Assembly (NCBI GenBank): GCA_905182335.1
Contig: CAJJBE010000005.1
Coordinates: forward strand, 197,005 to 261,004
DNA from: Flavobacteriales bacterium UBA4466
GTDB lineage: Bacteria; Bacteroidota; Bacteroidia; Flavobacteriales_D; Crocinitomicaceae
Reading direction: 5' to 3'
DNA: 64,000 bases
The translations under genes and the position numbers were made by a program. The notes beneath the pieces were generated by a model. It was not told the DNA's origin. It saw only the letters and a program-made list of their open reading frames with translations, and ran no database searches. This document shows, piece after piece, positions 1 through 8,044 of this stretch. Position 1 is the first letter of the stretch. Every line of letters starts with the position of its first letter.

Positions 1-287
1 CCTCCAGGTGAGTTTAAATATATTTGAATGTCTTTCTTCGCATCAACAGACTCTAAGAATAGTAATTGCGCATTAATAATATTGGCTACCTGGTCATTTA
101 TGCCTGTACCTAAAAAGATAATTCTATCCATCATAAGACGTGAGAATACATCCATTTGTGTCATGTTCATCTGACGTTCCTCAATGATGTAAGGAGTTAC
201 TGATGACTCAATATAGCTTTCAACATGCATACTACTCAACCCAAGGTGTTTAGTTGCATATTTTTTAAATTCGTTATCGTTGAACAT
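1..287 (-). CDS. clpP: ATP-dependent Clp protease proteolytic subunit, N-terminal part (cut by left window edge)
   Basis: The minus-strand reading frame from the ATG at 287 stays open to the window edge and gives about 95 residues. It contains the strongly conserved ClpP block MDVFSRLMMDRIIFLG followed by NAQLLFLESVDAKKDI and IYLNSPGG, which is the start of the serine-protease core. ClpP forms the two-ring degradation chamber that works with ClpX or ClpC in the cytoplasm. The catalytic Ser, His and Asp lie beyond the edge and cannot be checked. About 25 residues precede the core, consistent with a short propeptide or N-terminal extension. Trigger factor, often next to clpP in Bacteroidota, is instead near 18 kb here. 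Confidence 0.95.
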   Translation of the reverse strand, partial: MFNDNEFKKYATKHLGLSSMHVESYIESSVTPYIIEERQMNMTQMDVFSRLMMDRIIFLGTGINDQVANIINAQLLFLESVDAKKDIQIYLNSPG

Positions 288-353
288 ATAATGGTTTTTT
301 ATTGATCTATTGATTTTTTGGTGTTTTTAGACCGTCATTACTTCTAATTACGT

Positions 354-383
354 TAAAGATAAAAGCAAAGTTGGGAATGACAA
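354..383 (-). promoter_or_regulatory. Candidate Bacteroidota-type promoter of clpP
   Basis: Read on the minus strand, TTG (381-383) is followed after 19 bases by TATCTTTA (354-361), one base off the Bacteroidota -7 box TAnnTTTG with acceptable spacing to a -33 TTG. It lies about 70 bases upstream of the clpP ATG. It was found by eye only. Confidence 0.4.
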
Positions 384-456
384 TTAAAATAAATCGAAAA
401 TTCGTTAATTCCATACAATTTTTTGCTTTGTTAGATCTTTTGTATCTTACATTATT

Positions 457-1365
457 ATGAAATTCCACTTAGTAAAGGATAAGCGTGTTTTAATTTCTCC
501 ATTAAACTGGGGAATGGGACATGTTTCTCGTTGCATTGGATTAATTCATCGACTTAAGAAGAATAACAATACAGTAATCGTTGCTTGTGATAAGAATCAG
601 GAGGAGGTTTTGGAGCTTTATTTTCCTTGTATTACATTTATTCATCACGAAGGTTATCCATTTCAGTTTTCGGGTAAAAGACATTTTGGCCTTGACTTGA
701 TCAAAAACTTGAATAGGTTGAATATGCGACATAAAAGTGAGTTTCTAGAAACAGAGGAGCTTGTTAAATTACATCAAATTGATGTTGTGATTTCCGATCA
801 TAGATATGGGTTCAGAAGTGAGAGTGTACCTTCGATATTTGTTACACATCAATTACGACTTCCTTTGAAGTGGATTGAGGTAGGAGCGCAATTTATTCAT
901 AAATATTTGATAAATAAATTTGATTGTGTTTGGATAATGGATTATATTGACCATCGCTTAGCTGGTAATTTATCCAAAAATAATGCTTCGGTGATAGTTG
1001 ATTATTTAGGAGCTGTATCACGTTTTGAAGTATATAAAAAGTTTGAGGGTGAGAAGATTAATACCATCGTTATTGTTAGTGGTGTAAGTATCTATGGTCA
1101 ACAATTTATTGATGAACTCAATCAACACGATGAAACTTCAGAGTTATCCATTGTAGCTAAAGATGACATCAATGTCCCCCTACGTTTTAAAAGATTGAAA
1201 GGGAATTGGCTTGAGTTAGATCAAGAAATATTAAAAGCGAAATGCATTATTTCCAGAACAGGTTATTCAACAATCATGGATATAAATTACCTCGGCTGTG
1301 AGTGTGAATTAACTTCAACTCCAGGACAACGTGAACAAGAGTATCTAGAACTTTTAAGGAAATAG
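457..1365 (+). CDS. Glycosyltransferase, GT28/MurG-like fold, short C-terminus
   Basis: The 302-residue protein starts with a basic strand and the donor-fold loop NWGMGHVSR (about residues 17-25), typical of cytoplasmic MurG-like glycosyltransferases. It carries the family block VVISDHRYGF near residue 110 and ends with RTGYSTIMD and TPGQREQEY (about 267-296). These features match an uncharacterised Bacteroidota glycosyltransferase family probably acting on envelope glycans; donor and acceptor are unknown. It stops about six residues after the PGQ-EQEY motif, where I recall relatives continuing for some 40 residues, so the C-terminus may be truncated. It is a single gene, divergent from clpP and convergent with the lipoprotein gene at 1631. 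Confidence 0.8.
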   Translation: MKFHLVKDKRVLISPLNWGMGHVSRCIGLIHRLKKNNNTVIVACDKNQEEVLELYFPCITFIHHEGYPFQFSGKRHFGLDLIKNLNRLNMRHKSEFLETEELVKLHQIDVVISDHRYGFRSESVPSIFVTHQLRLPLKWIEVGAQFIHKYLINKFDCVWIMDYIDHRLAGNLSKNNASVIVDYLGAVSRFEVYKKFEGEKINTIVIVSGVSIYGQQFIDELNQHDETSELSIVAKDDINVPLRFKRLKGNWLELDQEILKAKCIISRTGYSTIMDINYLGCECELTSTPGQREQEYLELLRK

Positions 1366-1582
1366 AAGGTTATAAAGCTGAGGTGATTTATATTTACCAC
1401 TTGAATGAATATCTTCTTTAGTCGCTACTGGATTTACAACAAATATTAAGTAATGACACTTATGAGCTCTGTAGTGTTTCGTTATCGTGTGATTGATCTG
1501 AGCTTATTATCAAACCTGTTTAGAGAATGGTTTAGCTAATCGAGGTTAATTCCATCACTATTTTTATTATTAATACAATAAC

Positions 1583-1616
1583 AAAAAAAAAAGCCTGACT
1601 TTTGTCAGGCTTTTTA
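1583..1616. terminator. Bidirectional rho-independent terminator
   Basis: A perfect 8-bp stem AGCCTGAC / GTCAGGCT (1592-1599 and 1604-1611) with a TTTT loop is flanked by A-rich and T-rich tracts. It can therefore end transcription from the glycosyltransferase on the left and from the convergent lipoprotein gene on the right. Confidence 0.85.
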
Positions 1617-1630
1617 ATAGGATTAGAAAC

Positions 1631-3337
1631 TTATTTCACGATAGCCGAGAAAGAAGTATTTTCCATGTACTTTAAGAACTCACGATCTTTAGCAGCTTTC
1701 GCTTTTAAAGAAGAGTCTTTAGAGAACACATTCATTAAGTTACTTACGATATCTTGTAATTTATCTTGGCGTGCAGCAGCAACCGCTTTCAAATAGTATC
1801 CTCGAGCACTTTCAGCATCGTCAGAATTGTTAATTGTTGTTACCGCATTAGCAGCATTTCCATTTAACAATTGAGCTAAAGCTTTGTTGTAAGAAGCCTT
1901 ATAAAAATAACCAAATCTAGAAATAGCAGAAGCGTAATCTCCATTTTGGATATCTAAGATACCTTTGTTGTAGTTTACCTCTTCACCAGCTCCATTTGCT
2001 TGATTTAATAAATCAATTGATTTAGTTCTATTCCCATTCACTCCTGCAATTGCTCCTAAGTTGTTCTTAGAAATTGCGTTGTCTTGAATTCCATTTGCTT
2101 TTTCAAATTGACCTTTAGCTTCAGATAATTTGTTTTGCATGTATAGTACAGCACCAACATTATTTGAAGTTCTATAATCTTCAGAGAATCTAGTCTCAGC
2201 AATTTTATAAACTCTTAATTTCTCGTTTAAATCTGTGTAAATACTAGCTGTAAACAATAACTCCTCTAAATTAAGTGTGTCTGGGTTTGAAGTAGATAAA
2301 TCCATTAACTCTTCGTCAGAGAAACCAGTTTGGTCATAAACTGCAACGACTTCAGTACGACGTAATTGAGGAAATATATTTTTATCTAAGTAGCTGAAAG
2401 TCTTGCCCATATCACGCATTGCTTTTTCACGCTCAGCAGGACTGCTAATTGTTTCTAAAACACGTAGCACAAGATTCTTATCATCTTCATCCATTATATT
2501 ATCTGCAGATAATGCATTTTTGAATCCATCATAATCTTCACCCGAACCTGTCTCCTTGTATATTTCTCCAGTAGCAGTTTCATTATTAGCATTCTTAGCA
2601 ACTTTCATTGCAGATGTTTTTCCTGTAGCAGCTCTATCAGTTGATAAAGAGTTGTTTTTATCTTCTTCACCCTCTGGAGATGAAAATCCTGTTATATTAA
2701 TAGATTTCAAAACAACTTTAGGGTCAACTTGTGCGTTCTCTAAGAATGTTTGATATGATTTAATATCATCTTGTCTCATCTCTGAAGAAGTAACAGTTGA
2801 CTGTCCTTTAGAGTAGTTCAACTGAGCAACAAACGTTTCTTCAGTAACTCTTCTAAATTCATCATTAGCAATAATAACCTTGAAGTCTTTCTTTACTAAG
2901 TATGGAGTAATGATAGTGGCATCAGCAATCTTGGTAGGAGTGATTTCCTCTTTTTGCTTCTCACCTTTAAATACTTTTCCTGTAATCATTAAATCAGCAG
3001 CCTCCATATCTGGAGTGTATGCTACGAAGTCATTGTAAGTTACTTTTCCACCAACTTTGTAAGCTACAACTTCACCATTACCAGTTGCTTTCTCACCTTG
3101 AACTCTAATTGATTTCAAAGCTGTATTACCTAGCATCGGTGTAATATCTGCAGAGGCTTTTTTGTGAATTCCTTTTTCAGGAAAAGTTACGTCCACCTTC
3201 ACGAGAACTGAATCTCCGTGCATTTCCAATGGTGTTGGTGTTACTGTGTACTCAAGGCTTTTAAGTAAATCACATCCTGTAGCGAATGTTCCAACTATAG
3301 CTAAAAGCGCTATTACTTTGATGCTCTGCTTTTTCAT
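1631..3337 (-). CDS. OmpA-like/TPR lipoprotein of unknown function
   Basis: The 568-residue protein begins with a lipoprotein signal ending GTFATGC (acylated Cys22), so it should sit in the periplasm or outer membrane. The N-terminal half has beta-rich segments. Around residues 205-240 is NITGFSSPEGEEDKN followed by LSTDRA, resembling the Bacteroidota OmpA-type pattern (G-x-SPEG, then L-S-x-x-RA) seen in peptidoglycan-binding and DUF3868-linked proteins. The C-terminal third (about residues 370-550) is alpha-helical with TPR-like repeats, for example YKIAETRFSEDYRTSNNVGA and KNNLGAIAGVNGNRTKSIDL. The role is not known; a structural envelope lipoprotein is the best inference. It is monocistronic, with the strong hairpin at 1583-1616 at its 3' end. 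Confidence 0.75.
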   Translation of the reverse strand: MKKQSIKVIALLAIVGTFATGCDLLKSLEYTVTPTPLEMHGDSVLVKVDVTFPEKGIHKKASADITPMLGNTALKSIRVQGEKATGNGEVVAYKVGGKVTYNDFVAYTPDMEAADLMITGKVFKGEKQKEEITPTKIADATIITPYLVKKDFKVIIANDEFRRVTEETFVAQLNYSKGQSTVTSSEMRQDDIKSYQTFLENAQVDPKVVLKSINITGFSSPEGEEDKNNSLSTDRAATGKTSAMKVAKNANNETATGEIYKETGSGEDYDGFKNALSADNIMDEDDKNLVLRVLETISSPAEREKAMRDMGKTFSYLDKNIFPQLRRTEVVAVYDQTGFSDEELMDLSTSNPDTLNLEELLFTASIYTDLNEKLRVYKIAETRFSEDYRTSNNVGAVLYMQNKLSEAKGQFEKANGIQDNAISKNNLGAIAGVNGNRTKSIDLLNQANGAGEEVNYNKGILDIQNGDYASAISRFGYFYKASYNKALAQLLNGNAANAVTTINNSDDAESARGYYLKAVAAARQDKLQDIVSNLMNVFSKDSSLKAKAAKDREFLKYMENTSFSAIVK

Positions 3338-3405
3338 AAGTTCGTTCTAATAAATTCTAATACAATTTCAGTGCAATTATACAAAAAATAATTGTAACTA
3401 ATCTG

Positions 3406-3927
3406 TTATTTTCCGCACAAAGTATCTAAGAACTGGTTTTTGTGAATTGTAATATTAGAATTATCTTTACAATTATTCAAAAGCTGCTCTACGGTAAGTG
3501 AAGAAAGAGGGTCCACATAGCTGCTTGCTATATCTTTTAGTGGTTCAAGCACGAATCTTCGGTCTTTAAATAGTAAGTGAGGAATTACTAGATTTGAAGA
3601 TTTAATAATTTTTTTATTAAAAAAAATTATATCAATGTCAATGGTTCTTGAAGCGTATTTTTTGTCTATTGATTCTTGAGTTCTCCCAAGTGTTTTTTCG
3701 ATCTTTTTAGTTGCCAAAAGAACTTGGCTGACATTTAAGGTCGTTTCCACCAAAAGACAACAGTTTAAAAAAGCTGTTTCACTATCAAACCCTAATGGCG
3801 GTGTTGAGTAGATTTTCGAGGTTTTTGATATACTTCCAACTTCATCCGAAATTGCTTGGCAAGCCTTTTTAATACTTAGAGATCTGCTGTTAATATTCGA
3901 TCCAAGACTAAGAATTAATTGATTCAT
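3406..3927 (-). CDS. folK: 2-amino-4-hydroxy-6-hydroxymethyldihydropteridine pyrophosphokinase (HPPK)
   Basis: FolK transfers pyrophosphate from ATP to 6-hydroxymethyl-dihydropterin in folate synthesis. The protein shows the LSLGSNI N-terminus, the FLNCC segment, EKTLGR, and the diagnostic RTIDIDIIFF near residues 95-105, then VIPHLLFKDRRFVLEPL. About 173 residues is a normal length. I chose the ATG at 3927 because it overlaps the gldD stop as ATGA, a typical translational-coupling junction; an alternative ATG two codons upstream (3933) is possible. It is the last gene of the minus-strand run from ssb through gldE and gldD. Confidence 0.93.
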   Translation of the reverse strand: MNQLILSLGSNINSRSLSIKKACQAISDEVGSISKTSKIYSTPPLGFDSETAFLNCCLLVETTLNVSQVLLATKKIEKTLGRTQESIDKKYASRTIDIDIIFFNKKIIKSSNLVIPHLLFKDRRFVLEPLKDIASSYVDPLSSLTVEQLLNNCKDNSNITIHKNQFLDTLCGK

Positions 3928-4490
3928 TTCCATTTGAAATTTTCAATCATATGAGTTAAGTCCTCTTTAAGATAGTCTAAAGATGGTTTTAAAGAGTCGT
4001 AATTTGGGGTAGAGTTAAAGTAAACTACTCCGCTTGCAAAACTTGAAACGGAATCAGTCATATAGAATTGAAATGGAGTTGCTACACTTCCTTGAAGTTC
4101 AAAAAATGTGCAATAAACCTGATTTTTATCATTTATGATTTTATTGTCTCTAATTGCTGTAGCTTTTATCTTGTGCTCGTCAATTTTGTCATTTGTGAAA
4201 TTCACATAATCAGACAAAGGCTTAAGCATTTCAATAAATGAGAAATGAATAGTTCCGTTCAATGGTCCCATGTCAATATCTTTGTGACAAGTTAATCCAT
4301 TTACATCGGTTACTTTTTTCACTTTAAAGATTACGGGTAAAGTAAGGGTATAAGGACACTCATCATCATAAGTAGTGTAGCCATGGTCGGGTAAATCTAA
4401 ACGTAAATACGTTGGAGGTTTTGGTATGAGTACGTCACTGCCGCATGAAGTTAATAGGGCAGCTAATAAAAAAAAGCTAATTGATTTCAT
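3924..4490 (-). CDS. gldD: Gliding motility lipoprotein GldD
   Basis: The 188-residue lipoprotein has a signal peptide ending LLTSC (Cys16). It matches GldD in the segments PKPPTYLRLDLP, YTLTLP and GTIHFSF, and in the late block TPFQFYMTDS followed by FASGVVYF. In Flavobacterium johnsoniae, GldD is required for gliding, and gldD mutants are also affected in T9SS function. It sits directly after gldE with a 14-base overlap and ahead of folK with an ATGA overlap, so the three are probably co-translated. Its presence fits the two T9SS-sorted proteins elsewhere in this window (10063 and 22362). Confidence 0.93.
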   Translation of the reverse strand: MKSISFFLLAALLTSCGSDVLIPKPPTYLRLDLPDHGYTTYDDECPYTLTLPVIFKVKKVTDVNGLTCHKDIDMGPLNGTIHFSFIEMLKPLSDYVNFTNDKIDEHKIKATAIRDNKIINDKNQVYCTFFELQGSVATPFQFYMTDSVSSFASGVVYFNSTPNYDSLKPSLDYLKEDLTHMIENFKWK

Positions 4491-5817
4491 CTTGAATATT
4501 TAGTTTAACGGCTTTAATCATCTTAATTCGTCTTTTGTCGCTAGACTCAACAATCAATTTCATGCCACCCACTTTGATCGATTCATTCTTCTTAAGAATT
4601 CTACCGGCATGTTCAATAATATAGCCACCAAGTGTTTCAGCATTTTTGGTTTCAAAATCAATATCTTTTAGTTCTAAAACTTTTAAGAAATCGATAATTG
4701 TAGTCTTCCCTTCGAATAAGTAGTTATTATGATCAATCTTTGTGTAGGCTATTTCGTCGTCGTCAAATTCATCTGTGATATCACCAACAATCTCTTCCAG
4801 GATGTCTTCAAGAGAAACTAACCCACTTGTCCCTCCATATTCATCAACAACTAAAGCAATGTGTACTTTCTTTTCTTGGAACTCTTTTAAAAGGTCGTCT
4901 ATTTTTTTGTTTTCAGGAACATAAAATGGTTTTCGAATTAGTGCTAACCAATCATAATTCTTCGTTGTACCTAGAATAGGCAGTAGGTCCTTTATAAAAA
5001 GAATTCCTACTATGTTATCAAAGTTGCTTTCGTAAACAGGTATTCTAGAGTGACCGCAATCTAGAATTACATCTAATACTTTATTGAAAGGGGTTTTAGA
5101 TTCTATAGCGTGTACATCTACCCTCGGCTTCATTATTTGTCTGACCTCCGTATTTCCAAATTTCACAATTCCTTGAAGGATCTTGTGATCTTCATCATTT
5201 TGATCAATTTCTTTAGTTAAAGCAAGAGCCTGCTCTAATTCATCCGATGAAATATTGACTTTCCCTTTTCCAACTTTACGTTGAATAAATGTACTTCCAC
5301 TGACTAAGCCAGAGCGCATCCATGATAATGGAGGTATTCTGTCAAGTAGATGTAATGGGCGTGCCATCATATTAGAGAATTTCAATGCATTTTTTGTCGC
5401 ATATATTTTCGGTATCACTTCTCCGAGCAATAGTAAGGTTAATGTAATCACCACCACTTCAATGAAAAAATTAAAGGCGTGATTTGCCTCAGAAGTGTCT
5501 AGTGTTTTTGATAGAATGGAGGATGATAAAATAACTATCCCAACATTAACAAAATTATTTGTAATTAAAATTATGGCAAGGAGGTGCTTAGGTTTTTTTA
5601 GTAATTCTTTTACATATCCAGCTTTTTTACTGGTATCGTTTTTAAGTGCGTCTTTATCGTTTGGACTCAAAGAAAAGAATGCAGCTTCGGACCCTGAAAT
5701 TAATGCAGATAATACTAATAAGGCGATAAGAATAAAAAGAAAAACTATATCTATAGTTTCGAGTCCTACTATGGCTAGCCCGTCAAAGGGCATGGTGGGA
5801 GGTTCTGTAAAATTCAT
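4477..5817 (-). CDS. gldE: Gliding motility-associated membrane protein GldE (CorC/HlyC-type, CBS domains)
   Basis: The 446-residue protein has an N-terminal DUF21 domain with about four membrane segments (for example FLFILIALLVLSALISGSE and FFIEVVVITLTLLLLGEVIP). A tandem CBS pair follows (about residues 205-335: IMKPRVDVHAI, HSRIPVYE, IVGILFIKDLL, HIALVVDEYGGTSGLV). It ends with a CorC/HlyC transporter-associated domain. The order DUF21-CBS-CBS-CorC and the adjacency to gldD identify GldE, partly redundant in gliding and T9SS function in F. johnsoniae. It is 8 bases downstream of ssb, a linkage common in Flavobacteriia. Confidence 0.93.
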   Translation of the reverse strand: MNFTEPPTMPFDGLAIVGLETIDIVFLFILIALLVLSALISGSEAAFFSLSPNDKDALKNDTSKKAGYVKELLKKPKHLLAIILITNNFVNVGIVILSSSILSKTLDTSEANHAFNFFIEVVVITLTLLLLGEVIPKIYATKNALKFSNMMARPLHLLDRIPPLSWMRSGLVSGSTFIQRKVGKGKVNISSDELEQALALTKEIDQNDEDHKILQGIVKFGNTEVRQIMKPRVDVHAIESKTPFNKVLDVILDCGHSRIPVYESNFDNIVGILFIKDLLPILGTTKNYDWLALIRKPFYVPENKKIDDLLKEFQEKKVHIALVVDEYGGTSGLVSLEDILEEIVGDITDEFDDDEIAYTKIDHNNYLFEGKTTIIDFLKVLELKDIDFETKNAETLGGYIIEHAGRILKKNESIKVGGMKLIVESSDKRRIKMIKAVKLNIQDEIN

Positions 5818-5825
5818 TTTTATAA

Positions 5826-6275
5826 TTAAAATGGTAAGTCTCCTTTATCTTTCTTGATAATCGCATCCACTTTTGATGGTGCTTGAGGTGTGCCTTCAGT
5901 TGTATAGGGAGCATTTGAATTTCCGCTTGAATCTCCAGTAGGCCTAGATAACATTGTCATCTCATCAGCTATTACTTCGGTAGTATAACGTGTGTTGTTT
6001 TCCTTGTCTTGCCACGAGCGCTTTTTTAATTTTCCTTCAATATAAACTTTATGTCCCTTTTTCACATATTTCTCAACTACTTCAGCAAGCCCTCTCCAAA
6101 CAACGATGTCATGCCAGTCCGTATTTTCTACTTTCTGTCCTGTATTCTTGTCTGTATAAATTTCAGAAGTTGCAATTGCAAAGTTTGCCACAACAGATCC
6201 ATTTTCTAAATATCTAACCTCAGGGTCCTTGCCGACGTTACCAATTAAGATGACTTTATTTACGCTTCCTGCCAT
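5826..6275 (-). CDS. ssb: Single-stranded DNA-binding protein
   Basis: The 149-residue protein has the OB-fold signature NKVILIGNVGKDPEVRYLEN, FAIATSE, and the block with WHDIVVWRGLAE, YVKKGHKVYIEGKL and RYTTEVIADEM. A flexible linker follows, ending in the protein-interaction tip KKDKGDLPF. It coats ssDNA and recruits PriA, RecO and other partners through that tip. The upstream gene is mutY (46-base gap) and the downstream gene is gldE. A -7-like word TATTTTTG lies in the gap on the coding strand, so ssb may have its own promoter. Confidence 0.97.
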   Translation of the reverse strand: MAGSVNKVILIGNVGKDPEVRYLENGSVVANFAIATSEIYTDKNTGQKVENTDWHDIVVWRGLAEVVEKYVKKGHKVYIEGKLKKRSWQDKENNTRYTTEVIADEMTMLSRPTGDSSGNSNAPYTTEGTPQAPSKVDAIIKKDKGDLPF

Positions 6276-6321
6276 GCTGACTTATACTTTATTTTAATAA
6301 TTAAATGTACACAAAAATAAA

Positions 6322-7341
6322 CTAAAAAACGTCTTCTTCTTCGAGGTATCTATCGATGATTCGAGGAAGCGGGTATTCTTGTATGTCGGATTGCTTGATT
6401 GTTCGCCAATTTCCATTAATTTCTGTTGGGAATGAGTTGAAGTGATGAAATGTAGCATAGATATGCTGGTGGCTTAATACATGCTTTCTTACAGGAGATT
6501 CAAAGGACTTGTTTTTAAAGGCGCTTAAATCAATCCTCTCATCAGCTTTCGCTACTTCAACCATTGGGAATTGATACATGTTTTGCCAAATTCCTTTTCC
6601 GATGCGCTGTTCAATTATTGTTTTTTCTTCTGAATTGAATATCAAATAATGAAAAAAGCGCCCCGTCACTCTGGTTTTCCCTTTTTTTATTGGCCTACTA
6701 TTAATGCAATTGTTCGCTAAAGATAGGCATTTCTCCTTGAGAGGACATTCGATGCATTTAGGCTGTTTTGGAACACATATTAAGGCGCCTATTTCCATGA
6801 TTGCCTGATTATGCTCTCCTGGATTTTCTCTATTAATAAGTGTATCTGCAAGCTCTTGAAATTCTTTAACCCCAGAACTTGAGTCTATTGGGGTGTCAAG
6901 ATTGAAAACACGACTTAGTAGCCGGTAAACATTACCATCAACAACAGCTCTTTTCTCATTAAAAGCAAAAGATGAAATTGCGGAAGCAGTGTATTGCCCA
7001 ACTCCTTTTAGTTTTCTAATTTCATTGTATGTGGTTGGAAAGACTCCATTTAGTTCGTCTCGAATATGTTTTGCTGAAAAATGTAAGTTTCTCGCTCTGC
7101 TATAATAGCCTAATCCTTGCCAGTCATTAAGGACTTCTTTTTCTTCAGCGTTGGCTAAAGCAATAATTGTGGGATAGTTCTTAGTAAATTTCAAATAATA
7201 ATATATTCCTTGGCTTACCCTTGTTTGCTGTAGAATAATCTCTGATAACCATATGAAATATGGGTTTGATTCAGCTCTCCAAGGCAATTCTCTTTTTTTT
7301 AATCTATACCAATCGACTATTAGTGGGCTAAAATCATTCAT
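6322..7341 (-). CDS. mutY: A/G-specific adenine DNA glycosylase
   Basis: MutY removes adenine mispaired with 8-oxoguanine. The protein has the substrate-binding LQQTRV motif, a helix-hairpin-helix (LKGVGQYTASAI), the catalytic Asp in AVVDGNVYRLLSR, and the iron-sulfur cluster loop C-x6-C-x2-C-x5-C (CVPKQPKCIECPLKEKC, near residues 190-210). A C-terminal NUDIX-like 8-oxoG recognition domain completes it. I place the start at the ATG at 7341 (MNDFSPL), about 339 residues. The frame can be extended to a GTG at 7368 but that adds only a lysine-rich nine-residue tail. It is divergent from the HU gene. Confidence 0.95.
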   Translation of the reverse strand: MNDFSPLIVDWYRLKKRELPWRAESNPYFIWLSEIILQQTRVSQGIYYYLKFTKNYPTIIALANAEEKEVLNDWQGLGYYSRARNLHFSAKHIRDELNGVFPTTYNEIRKLKGVGQYTASAISSFAFNEKRAVVDGNVYRLLSRVFNLDTPIDSSSGVKEFQELADTLINRENPGEHNQAIMEIGALICVPKQPKCIECPLKEKCLSLANNCINSRPIKKGKTRVTGRFFHYLIFNSEEKTIIEQRIGKGIWQNMYQFPMVEVAKADERIDLSAFKNKSFESPVRKHVLSHQHIYATFHHFNSFPTEINGNWRTIKQSDIQEYPLPRIIDRYLEEEDVF

Positions 7342-7450
7342 TAAGGGAATCTTTTTTTTTTTTAACACAAAAATACGTAATAAATGAAATTAGAAATCTA
7401 CTTTTGATAACAGAATTTAAATTTAATTTAAACAAAAAATCAATTATAAT

Positions 7451-7741
7451 ATGACTAAGGCAGATATCGTTTCAGACATTGTTGAAGAAACAGGATTAGA
7501 AAGAGTTGAAGCGCTAAGAGTAGTTGAAGCTTTTATGACAACAGTCAAATCATCATTAGCGAAAGGAAAAAACGTTTATTTAAGAGGGTTTGGAAGTTTT
7601 ATAGTGAAGGAAAGAGCTGAAAAGACAGGTAGAAATATTTCTAAGAATACTGCTATCATTATTCCAGCACATAACATTCCTTCTTTTAAACCAGCAAAAA
7701 CATTCATTGAGGATATAAAGACTAGTGTTAAAGTTAAATGA
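7451..7741 (+). CDS. HU-family DNA-binding protein
   Basis: The 96-residue protein has the HU/IHF plan: helical N-terminus (MTKADIVSDIVEETGL), RGFGSFIVKERAEKTGRN near residues 46-65, the beta-arm tip IIIPAHNIPSFKPAK, and a C-terminal helix. It bends and compacts DNA in the nucleoid. The arm has ISKNTAI where typical HU has P-x-T-G-x-x-I, a modest deviation seen in some Bacteroidota paralogs. A -7-like TACTTTTG lies about 35 bases upstream of the ATG. The order mutY-HU-(mS38-like)-rng is a familiar Flavobacteriia arrangement. Confidence 0.93.
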   Translation: MTKADIVSDIVEETGLERVEALRVVEAFMTTVKSSLAKGKNVYLRGFGSFIVKERAEKTGRNISKNTAIIIPAHNIPSFKPAKTFIEDIKTSVKVK

Positions 7742-7784
7742 GAATATTCCTTCAGTTGATGGGGTAACTTTCAATTGAATTTAG

Positions 7785-7792
7785 TACTTTTG
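7785..7792 (+). promoter_or_regulatory. Candidate -7 box (TACTTTTG)
   Basis: TACTTTTG matches the Bacteroidota -7 consensus TAnnTTTG exactly and lies about 75 bases upstream of the small mS38-like gene. No TTG stands at the ideal -33 distance (nearest candidates are 7 and 26 bases away), so the promoter call is tentative. Confidence 0.35.
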
Positions 7793-7867
7793 CACTTTCG
7801 CATTATTTTTTTTTTTGCGAGAAGCTTAGAGAAAGGATTGAAAAAATTTAACAAAATAGAAGAAATT

Positions 7868-7960
7868 ATGCCAAGCGGTAAAAAAAGAAAAAGACATAAG
7901 ATGTCTACGCACAAACGTAAGAAGAGACTAAGAAAAAACCGTCACAAGAAGAAGAAGTAA
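7868..7960 (+). CDS. AURKAIP1/COX24-domain (mS38-like) small basic ribosome-associated protein
   Basis: This 30-residue ORF begins MPSGKKRKRHKMSTHKRKKR and ends in four lysines; 18 of 30 residues are Lys or Arg. It matches the AURKAIP1/COX24 small-protein family of Bacteroidota, related to the mitochondrial small-subunit protein mS38, and is presumably ribosome-bound. The frame extends upstream to 7775, but that stretch (MNLVLLHFRIIFFFARSL...) is unlike the family, so the ATG at 7868 is the start. It lies between HU and rng and is followed by a strong terminator, so it is likely transcribed alone from the -7 box at 7785. Confidence 0.85.
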   Translation: MPSGKKRKRHKMSTHKRKKRLRKNRHKKKK

Positions 7961-7982
7961 TCTTCAATCTTACTTATTTTTG

Positions 7983-8015
7983 AAAAACTTAGCAGATTTC
8001 TTCTGCTAAGTTTTT
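7983..8015 (+). terminator. Rho-independent terminator after the mS38-like gene
   Basis: A 14-bp perfect hairpin (7983-7996 with 8002-8015, core ACTTAGCAGA / TCTGCTAAGT, five-base loop) has A- and T-runs at its ends. It separates the highly expressed small gene from rng 30 bases downstream. Confidence 0.85.
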
Positions 8016-8044
8016 CTATTATTTATAATTTAAATTAGGCTTTC

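Noticed and set aside
7342-7368. GTG-initiated nine-codon extension of mutY
   Set aside because: It encodes only a lysine-rich tail and the ATG at 7341 matches the family start.
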